Shown piece by piece: positions 45,029 to 50,607 of a stretch of 50,607 nucleotides of DNA (position 1 is the first letter of the stretch; each line of letters begins with the position of its first letter). Source of the stretch: an uncultured Bacillota bacterium (lineage in GTDB: Bacteria > Bacillota > Clostridia > Peptostreptococcales > Anaerovoracaceae); assembly GCA_927441425.1 (NCBI GenBank), contig CAKMKG010000019.1, forward strand, positions 1 through 50,607, given 5' to 3'. Both the position numbers and the translations under genes were made by a program. Under the pieces are notes generated by a model. It had not been told where the DNA came from, did not search any database, and was given only the letters and a program-made list of their open reading frames with translations.

Positions 45029-46159
45029 ATGGCAAGACGCTATACAGAAAAAGAAAAATCACACATAGTAGATTTATATCATAATGGCACCACTGCTCTG
45101 GAGCTATGTGCAAAGTATGGGATGGCCCGAAGCAGCCTGTATGAATGGATCAAACAATATTCTCCTATGCCGACCGCGATAAAAAGTGCAAGGGAAATCT
45201 ATCTACTAGAAAAAGAAGTGGCTCGGCTGCGCATCATAAATGAGATATTGTTAAACTGCGGCTGCTCTGCCACAGCTCCGTTGCAAGAGAAATTGCCAGC
45301 AATCGAACGATTGAAAGGTAAATATAGTGTTCATGCGCTATGCCGCGCTTTAGATGTGAACCGTGCAACATTCTACAACTACTTATTTCGCAGGCCAGAA
45401 AAAACAATGATTCAGCAGCAAGACGAGATAATGAAACCACTTATTCTTGAAATCTTTGAAAAGAGCAGGCAGCGCTTCGGCGCTCGGAAAATTCGGGCAA
45501 AGATGATTGAAAACAATTATGTCGTTAGCGAGCGTAGGATTATCCGCCTGATGAAAGAAATGGGGTTATCCAGCAAATCAGCCCGCCGGTATCACAACGC
45601 AGCTTATGATAGGGAATACAAATACCATCCTAATAAGCTCAAGCGGCAGTTCCTTCAGGAGTCTCCCAACATAGTGTGGGTGAGTGACATTACCTATGTA
45701 CGTGTGGGTGAGATTTTCTATTATCTATGCGTTGTGATCGATCTGTTTTCCCGTAAAGTATTATCCTATACCATTTCAGACTGTATTGATACGGCGATAG
45801 TGACAATTGCTTTCAAGAAAGCCTATGCCGATCGGAATCAACCACAGAGACTGATGTTTCATAGCGATCAAGGTGCTCAATATATGGCGTATAAGTTTCG
45901 CGTACTTCTAAGAAAATGTAAAGTGACTCAATCCTTTTCAAAACCTGGGACTCCATTTGACAATGCAGTTGCAGAATCTTTTTTTGCATCCATTAAAAAG
46001 GACGAATTCAGGCGCAGCTGTTATACTACAGAAGACGAGTTACGGTTGGCGGTTAGTGAATACATAGAATATTTTAATGACTATCGGCCTCATCAGCGGA
46101 TGGGATTCAAAACTCCAAATCAAGTTGAACATGATTTTTATAGCGGCTTGCTTGGATAA
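45029..46159 (+). CDS. IS3-family transposase, single reading frame
   Basis: 376 aa. An N-terminal helix-turn-helix (LELCAKYGMARSSLYEWIKQY) and leucine-rich coiled coil correspond to OrfA; an rve integrase core follows with the DDE triad in VWVSDITYV, FHSDQGAQY and PFDNAVAESFFASIKKDEF, corresponding to OrfB. Most IS3 elements make this product by a -1 frameshift between two ORFs; here it is one continuous frame. The ATG has AAGGAGG at good spacing. All catalytic residues are present, so the gene looks active. It is the only plus-strand gene between the core and the flavoenzyme locus. Confidence 0.93.
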   Translation: MARRYTEKEKSHIVDLYHNGTTALELCAKYGMARSSLYEWIKQYSPMPTAIKSAREIYLLEKEVARLRIINEILLNCGCSATAPLQEKLPAIERLKGKYSVHALCRALDVNRATFYNYLFRRPEKTMIQQQDEIMKPLILEIFEKSRQRFGARKIRAKMIENNYVVSERRIIRLMKEMGLSSKSARRYHNAAYDREYKYHPNKLKRQFLQESPNIVWVSDITYVRVGEIFYYLCVVIDLFSRKVLSYTISDCIDTAIVTIAFKKAYADRNQPQRLMFHSDQGAQYMAYKFRVLLRKCKVTQSFSKPGTPFDNAVAESFFASIKKDEFRRSCYTTEDELRLAVSEYIEYFNDYRPHQRMGFKTPNQVEHDFYSGLLG

Positions 46160-46211
46160 AAAAAATACCTACATGATTGAACTGTCCGAAAAAGACTGTC
46201 CAGTTTACTGT
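45029..46211 (+). mobile_element. IS3-family insertion sequence (minimum extent)
   Basis: The element contains the transposase gene plus at least the repeated ACTGTCC motifs after it. I could not define matching terminal inverted repeats or a target duplication by eye, so the ends are uncertain; the left end lies between about 44760 and 45028. Confidence 0.55.
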
Positions 46212-46233
46212 AGGCACTTCATTTGTGAAGTGC
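46181..46233. repeat. ACTGTCC direct repeats and a perfect hairpin after the transposase
   Basis: ACTGTCC occurs at 46181-46187 and 46195-46201, and ACTGT again at 46207-46211. These lie within a CCTACA/TGTAGG inverted pair (46168-46214 region). Next comes GCACTTCA-TTTG-TGAAGTGC (46214-46233), a perfect 8-bp stem with no T-run. They are plausible transposase-binding or end structures of the IS. Confidence 0.5.
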
Positions 46234-46326
46234 ACGAGATTTGAACATCATGTCCGGAAAGCCGGTGAGTCGAACTCTTGCCAAAGATCTAATGTTGGTT
46301 TATTTTCACATAAAAGGCTTGTTGTA

Positions 46327-48264
46327 TCAAGAGCACATTACTTCATTTAGATGATATGCTGCTTCGAAACCTTCCTTTACTGCTTGGTAAATCTTTCGAG
46401 GTTTATTCGCATCACCGATTACCATATGATTTATATTATTTTCCTGCAGCAAGGTAACCCATTCATTATCTGACTTGTATCCGACAGCTAGGACAATATG
46501 ATCAACTTTATTCAACACTTGTTTGTCTGTCACAACCGTATGGTCTTTTATTTCTTTAACCTTCTCTCCGGTCAGCACTTTAATATTTGATGAATTGATT
46601 CGGTAGAGTAAGCCGCCCTTCATGACCGGAGTCATATCTGCAAGTATTTCATCTGCCATTTCAACGATAGTCACCTCTTTGCCCTGTTCTTGTAAAAACT
46701 CTGCTGTTTCTACACCAACAGAACCTCCGCCAATCACAACAACTTTGCTTCCCAGGGATTTATTTCCCAATAGCACATCTTCCGCACTTACAACGTAATC
46801 CAAGTCTATTCCTGGGATTTGGGGAACAATTGGCAGCGAGCCGGTTGCTACGATTACTACATCAGCCTTCTCATCATTAAGCTTATCCATATCCATTTTT
46901 GTATTTAATTTAACAGTGACTTGATACTTTTTAAGCATGTGGGTTAAGTATTCAACGACTGCCATCATTTCCGATTTATACGGTGGTTTTGAACCAGGAA
47001 TCACATTACCGCCAAGATGGTCGCTCATTTCATAAAGGGTAACCGAATGGCCTTTCCCAGCCGCAATTACAGCTGCTTCCATTCCACTTGGGCCGCCGCC
47101 TATAACAAGAACTTTCTTCTTTACATCCGCAGGAATCCGCAAATCATAATTTAATTCACTACCGGTTAATGGATTATACAGACATGAAATAGGCACACCG
47201 TTCATTAATTCGCTGACACAGTGATTGCAGCTTAAGCATGTACGAATTTCATCTTCCGATCCGTCCTGAACCTTTTTGTAAAAGTCTGCATCGCATATCA
47301 ATGCACGGCCTGTGGCAACCATATCTGATTTCCCTTCTGCAATTATTTGATTAACAAACTGTGGGGTTTTAATACGGTTGGCAACAATAACTGGAACAGC
47401 ATTATTAATTGCTCTTTTAATAGCGCCGGCATTCTCAACATAAACACCTAAGATATCATCTGCTCCGCTTGATGATCTTCCCGCAACATAAGTTGATCCG
47501 GAAACATTGATGGCATCAATACCGTGCTCCACCAATACTTTAGAGAATTCCGATGTATCGTTGAGTATAAGTCCATCCGGTAAAAACTCATCAGAGGTAA
47601 TACGATAAATAATCGGGAAATTTGCTCCAACTCTGCTGCGGACTGCATCCACTACTTCAAGCGGGAATTTTCTCCTATTTTCCACACTGCCGCCATATTC
47701 ATCCGTTCTGTGGTTACTGTTGGGTGAAAGGAATTGATTCAGCAGATAGCCGTGGGCCCCATGAATCTCAACTGCATCGAACCCTGCTTTCTTGGCACGT
47801 TCTGCCGCATCGGCAAATTTATTGACCAATCCTTTGATTTCATTGACGCTTAACTCCTTTGGCATTGACTGCATTACAGGACAGGGTATTGCAGATGGTG
47901 CTACAAGTGGTGCACAGGTCACCATCGTATTTGCCTGTCGTCCACCGTGGTAAATTTGGATCGCGATTTTTGCGCCGTGCTGGTGAACTTGATTGGTTAA
48001 TTTTTTAAGGCCAGGAATCATTTGATCGTTATCAATTCCAATTTGATAGGTAAAGCCTTTGCCAAGCCTGTCCACATAGGCGGCTTCCACGATAATCAGT
48101 CCTACCCCACCCTTCGCGCGCGCTTCATGATAAGCAATAAATCGATCTGATACAGAACCGTCCTCATTGCAGTAATTGGTGACCATAGATGGCATAACCC
48201 CTCGGTTCCTGAGCTCAACACTCCCAATTTGAATGGGAGCTAATAAATTCGCAAAACTTGTCAT
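46327..48264 (-). CDS. Fe-S flavoenzyme of the 2-enoate/2,4-dienoyl-CoA reductase family
   Basis: 645 aa. An FMN-binding TIM barrel of the old-yellow-enzyme type (1-330; HGAHGYLLNQFLSP at 168-181) is followed by a [4Fe-4S] motif with Cys343, Cys346, Cys349 and Cys361, and two dinucleotide folds (VIGGGPSGMEAAV about 387-399 for FAD and VVVIGGGSVGVETAEF further on for NAD(P)H). It should reduce activated C=C bonds. The C-x2-C-x2-C-x11-C spacing is closer to the trimethylamine-dehydrogenase side of the family than to FadH (x3 between second and third Cys). It is divergent from a TetR-type gene that probably controls it. Substrate unknown. Confidence 0.9.
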   Translation of the reverse strand: MTSFANLLAPIQIGSVELRNRGVMPSMVTNYCNEDGSVSDRFIAYHEARAKGGVGLIIVEAAYVDRLGKGFTYQIGIDNDQMIPGLKKLTNQVHQHGAKIAIQIYHGGRQANTMVTCAPLVAPSAIPCPVMQSMPKELSVNEIKGLVNKFADAAERAKKAGFDAVEIHGAHGYLLNQFLSPNSNHRTDEYGGSVENRRKFPLEVVDAVRSRVGANFPIIYRITSDEFLPDGLILNDTSEFSKVLVEHGIDAINVSGSTYVAGRSSSGADDILGVYVENAGAIKRAINNAVPVIVANRIKTPQFVNQIIAEGKSDMVATGRALICDADFYKKVQDGSEDEIRTCLSCNHCVSELMNGVPISCLYNPLTGSELNYDLRIPADVKKKVLVIGGGPSGMEAAVIAAGKGHSVTLYEMSDHLGGNVIPGSKPPYKSEMMAVVEYLTHMLKKYQVTVKLNTKMDMDKLNDEKADVVIVATGSLPIVPQIPGIDLDYVVSAEDVLLGNKSLGSKVVVIGGGSVGVETAEFLQEQGKEVTIVEMADEILADMTPVMKGGLLYRINSSNIKVLTGEKVKEIKDHTVVTDKQVLNKVDHIVLAVGYKSDNEWVTLLQENNINHMVIGDANKPRKIYQAVKEGFEAAYHLNEVMCS

Positions 48265-48405
48265 TGAATATTCCTCCTTTAAGAAACTTTATTGTACTAA
48301 TATCATACCAATGTTATAATTCTAACAATAGAAACAATTCCTTTTATTTGTTCTAAATCATACAAAACACAAAAAAAGTATCAATAAAGGAGGGGGACAT
48401 TAAAC
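48265..48405. promoter_or_regulatory. Divergent control region with possible TetR operators
   Basis: A 141-nt AT-rich gap between two divergent genes. Two weak dyads are visible: TTCTA/TAGAA at 48320-48333 and AACAA/TTGTT at 48333-48352. TTGTTA...TATGAT elements could serve the flavoenzyme gene at suboptimal spacing. A regulator-target arrangement is likely; the exact operator is not established. Confidence 0.35.
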
Positions 48406-48939
48406 ATGAATACGAAAAAGATCATTGGAGATTCCATGTTTTTATTGTTGAAAACAAAGTCTTTTGAAAAGATAACGATTGAAATGATATTGAATGAAAG
48501 TAATGTATCACGATCCACCTTTTATAGATACTTTAATGATAAATATGAATTGATGAACTGGTGTTACCAGGCTTATGTGGACACCCTATTATTCAAGGTG
48601 TATCATGGCACAGAAAATTGGAGAACTACACTATTCCTGATTTTCCAATTTTTAAGTGATAACCATGAATATTTTGAGCAGGCCTCCAAAGTTCAAGGCA
48701 AAAATTCATTTGCCGATTTTCTTTATAATTACTCCTATGAATTCTATAAGAATATTTATTTAAGTAAGACCAACGAAAAATCGTTGACGGATCATGCAAG
48801 AGTAGCTCTGGAATTCAACTGTATCGGAGGTGTTCATATTGTAAAGGGATGGCTAAAAAACGGCAGAAAAGAATCTGTGGCAGATATATCAGAGTGGACG
48901 TTTCAGCTTATCCCTGAGATGTTTAGAAAATTCCTTTAA
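48406..48939 (+). CDS. TetR/AcrR-family transcriptional regulator
   Basis: 177 aa. The N-terminal helix-turn-helix is ITIEMILNESNVSRSTFYRYF followed by the usual tyrosine/lysine NDKYELM; the rest is a helical ligand/dimerisation domain of the DhaS/TetR_C_8 type (SFADFLYNYSYEFYKN, CIGGVHIVKGWLKNGRK). The ATG at 48406 has GGAGGGGG 10 nt ahead. It is transcribed away from the flavoenzyme gene, which it probably regulates. Confidence 0.9.
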   Translation: MNTKKIIGDSMFLLLKTKSFEKITIEMILNESNVSRSTFYRYFNDKYELMNWCYQAYVDTLLFKVYHGTENWRTTLFLIFQFLSDNHEYFEQASKVQGKNSFADFLYNYSYEFYKNIYLSKTNEKSLTDHARVALEFNCIGGVHIVKGWLKNGRKESVADISEWTFQLIPEMFRKFL

Positions 48940-48961
48940 TTGCATAACCATTGTTTGTGTA

Positions 48962-48990
48962 TTGACAGTTGGTAGCATTCAGTATATAAT
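48962..48990 (+). promoter_or_regulatory. Consensus sigma-A promoter of thrS
   Basis: TTGACA (48962-48967), a 17-nt spacer and TATAAT (48985-48990): a perfect match at optimal spacing directly ahead of the T-box leader. Confidence 0.92.
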
Positions 48991-48996
48991 AATCCA

Positions 48997-49212
48997 AAAA
49001 TATTCTTGCTATGAAGAGAAGAGTAGAATTGATATTTCTTTCGCAGAGAGAAAACACCATAGGCTGAAAGTGTTTTTATGATGGATATCATTTCGAAGAC
49101 CGCCTCGGAGCAGGATCGGTGATTCCGTTATCATCAAAATGAGTATCAATTAGGGTGGAACCACGGGTATAACTCTCGTCCCTTGCATTATGTAAGGAGC
49201 GGGAGTTTTTTA
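48997..49212 (+). ncRNA. T-box leader (threonine-type)
   Basis: The leader has the T-box sequence AGGGTGGAACCACGGG (49152-49167) and a stem-I start with GAAGAGAAGAGTAG. It ends in a terminator whose stem starts AACTCTCGTCCCTT and closes with GGGAGTTTTTT (49171-49211, six T). A likely specifier triplet ACC (Thr) lies at 49099-49101 within CGAAGACCGCC. Uncharged tRNA-Thr would stabilise the antiterminator and allow thrS transcription. The specifier assignment is by context and less certain than the T-box itself. Confidence 0.92.
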
Positions 49213-49237
49213 ATTTAAAAACGGAGGAGAAAGAAAT

Positions 49238-50607
49238 ATGAACAAATCAATGTTAAAGGACGGAACCAATCGAGAAGACATTTTAGGTTTTGATACAGAA
49301 AAAGGCAAACTGGCATACCGGCATACGACCTCACATATTCTGGCCCAGGCAGTGAAAAGGCTGTATCCCGGCATAAAGCTCGCCATCGGTCCGGCTATCG
49401 AGAACGGATTTTATTATGATTTTGACAGCGAGATCACTTTCTCCCCTGACGAGCTTCAGAAGATCGAGGCGGAAATGCAGAAAATAATAAAGGAGAATTA
49501 CCCCATTGAGCGGTTTACACTTTCAAGAGAAGAGGCAATCAAGCTGATGGAAGATCGGGATGAACCGTACAAAATTGAACTGATCCATGATTTACCGCAG
49601 GAAGCCGAGCTCTCTTTTTATAAGCAGGGCGAATTTGTCGACCTCTGTGCAGGGCCGCATCTGGCATCGACAGGAGAGGTAACTGCATTCAAGCTCACCA
49701 GTACTGCCGGCGCATATTGGCGCGGGGATCAGAAGAACAAGATGCTGAAAAGAGTCTACGGAACTTCTTTCCCGCAAAGAAGTGAACTCGAAGAACATCT
49801 TGAAAAGCTGGAGGACGCCAGGAAAAGAGACCACAACAAGCTGGGTCGGGAGCTGGAGCTGTTTACAACTGTGGATTACATCGGTCAAGGCCTGCCGATC
49901 CTTATGCCAAAGGGCGCCAAAGTAATCCAGATTTTACAGCGCTTCGTGGAAGATGAAGAAGAGCGCCGCGGTTATATGCTTACGAAAACACCCCTTATGG
50001 CAAAAAATGATTTGTACAAAATTTCCGGCCACTGGGACCACTATCGGGAGGGAATGTTTGTGATGGGGGATGAAAAAGATGAAAGCGCGGAAGTTTTTGC
50101 TTTAAGGCCAATGACCTGCCCGTTTCAATTTCAGGTCTTCCTTGCAAAGCCAAGAAGTTACAAAGAATTGCCCATGAGATTCAATGAGACGTCAACCCTG
50201 TTCAGAAATGAAGCTTCCGGTGAAATGCATGGGCTGATCAGGGTAAGGCAATTTACTATTTCGGAAGGACATATCGCATGTACCCCCGAACAGCTGGAAC
50301 GCGAATTCGCAGATTGTATTGACCTTGCAAATTTCATGTTAAAAACGGTTGGGTTAGATGATGATGTCTCCTATCGTTTCTCAAAATGGGATGCAAATAA
50401 TAAACAAAAGTATATCGGAACGGAAGAGCAGTGGGAAGAAGTTCAAAACCGCATGCGGCAGATATTGGACGACCTCGGCATTAATTATAAAGAAGAAGAC
50501 GGGGAGGCTGCATTTTACGGGCCGAAGCTCGACATTCAAATAAAGAATGTTCACGGAAAAGAAGATACATTGATTACGGTGCAAATCGATTTTCAGCTTG
50601 CGGAAAA
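49238..50607 (+). CDS. thrS: Threonyl-tRNA synthetase lacking the TGS domain (partial, runs off window)
   Basis: At least 456 codons with no stop before the window end. The ATG at 49238 follows GGAGGAG. The protein starts directly with about 25 residues and then the editing domain: HTTSHILAQAVKRL (HxxxH metal site), FVDLCAGPHLASTG. The class II core follows with PMTCPFQFQVF (zinc Cys), RFNETSTLFRNE and MHGLIRVRQFTISEGH (zinc His). The usual N-terminal TGS domain of about 60 residues is missing, and the T-box terminator just upstream leaves no room for it. Core motifs are divergent (FTISEGH instead of the usual FTQDDAH). It is probably a paralogue or minor ThrRS form. The C-terminal anticodon domain is outside the window. 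Confidence 0.93.
   Translation, partial: MNKSMLKDGTNREDILGFDTEKGKLAYRHTTSHILAQAVKRLYPGIKLAIGPAIENGFYYDFDSEITFSPDELQKIEAEMQKIIKENYPIERFTLSREEAIKLMEDRDEPYKIELIHDLPQEAELSFYKQGEFVDLCAGPHLASTGEVTAFKLTSTAGAYWRGDQKNKMLKRVYGTSFPQRSELEEHLEKLEDARKRDHNKLGRELELFTTVDYIGQGLPILMPKGAKVIQILQRFVEDEEERRGYMLTKTPLMAKNDLYKISGHWDHYREGMFVMGDEKDESAEVFALRPMTCPFQFQVFLAKPRSYKELPMRFNETSTLFRNEASGEMHGLIRVRQFTISEGHIACTPEQLEREFADCIDLANFMLKTVGLDDDVSYRFSKWDANNKQKYIGTEEQWEEVQNRMRQILDDLGINYKEEDGEAAFYGPKLDIQIKNVHGKEDTLITVQIDFQLAE

Noticed and set aside
46250..46290. tRNA-like GAGTCGAACTC text, also seen at about 34850
   Set aside because: The T-loop-like string cannot be paired into a 5-bp T-stem or a cloverleaf at either place; the 11-base match is short enough to be chance.
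36766..50607. CRISPR array or prophage
   Set aside because: No regularly spaced identical repeats and no phage structural, integrase or lysis genes were seen in the accessory region.

Overview
The window looks like a chromosomal segment of an endospore-forming anaerobic member of the Clostridia (Firmicutes). The evidence is a complete spoIIIAA-AH sporulation operon, RNase J, a T-box-controlled aminoacyl-tRNA synthetase gene, a HemZ-type radical-SAM coproporphyrinogen dehydrogenase, strong GGAGG ribosome binding sites with many TTG/GTG starts, and gene orders shared with Bacillus/Clostridium (yqhY-nusB-xseA-xseB-ispA-dxs-tlyA; mltG-trmR-U32; nadD-yqeK-rsfS-leuS; secDF-relA-dtd-hemZ-hisS-aspS). 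Family-level placement is not resolved from the sequence alone.

Layout. About 1-34.6 kb is conserved housekeeping DNA, every gene on the minus strand. Reading in the direction of transcription (high to low coordinates): a TIGR04086-type membrane protein; secD-secF-relA-dtd-MBL hydrolase-hemZ-hisS-aspS-nadD (protein export, stringent response, D-aminoacyl-tRNA proofreading, haem, tRNA charging, NAD); yqeK-rsfS-leuS; RNase J-YlbF-M24 peptidase-EF-P, closed by a strong terminator; mltG-trmR-trhP (cell-wall lytic transglycosylase and tRNA U34 modification); a CNNM/CorC-type membrane protein with its own terminator; the sporulation channel operon spoIIIA; and the yqhY-nusB-tsaD paralogue-xseA-xseB-ispA-dxs-tlyA operon from a clear sigma-A promoter. 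No tRNA or rRNA gene and no CRISPR array was seen.

34.7-39.4 kb is envelope-related: a secreted WG-repeat/copper-amine-oxidase-N-like protein, and a BlaI repressor gene followed by a fusion of an M56 (BlaR1-type) membrane protease with an extracytoplasmic LytR-CpsA-Psr domain. A TTGACA/TAAACT promoter overlaps one of two BlaI-type operators.

39.5-46.3 kb is an accessory island, visibly AT-richer than its surroundings. It holds a minus-strand four-gene cassette: an OLD-family ATPase/Toprim nuclease overlapping a UvrD-like helicase (the Gabija pairing), then a tandem-repeat aromatic protein and a single-pass membrane protein. It ends in a hairpin terminator and is bordered upstream by an IS3-family transposase gene. 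This is the best candidate for an extended anti-phage system.

46.3-50.6 kb carries an enoate-reductase-like Fe-S flavoenzyme divergent from a TetR-family regulator, then a consensus promoter, a T-box leader and the 5' part of a threonyl-tRNA synthetase gene that lacks the N-terminal TGS domain and runs off the window.

Other oddities: a 55-residue SpoIIIAF reduced to its membrane pair, a SpoIIIAE with no signal peptide, a near-copy of the sigma-E-like spoIIIA promoter inside the operon, and an M24 peptidase reduced to its catalytic domain. All domain calls come from reading the sequences; no database search was run.
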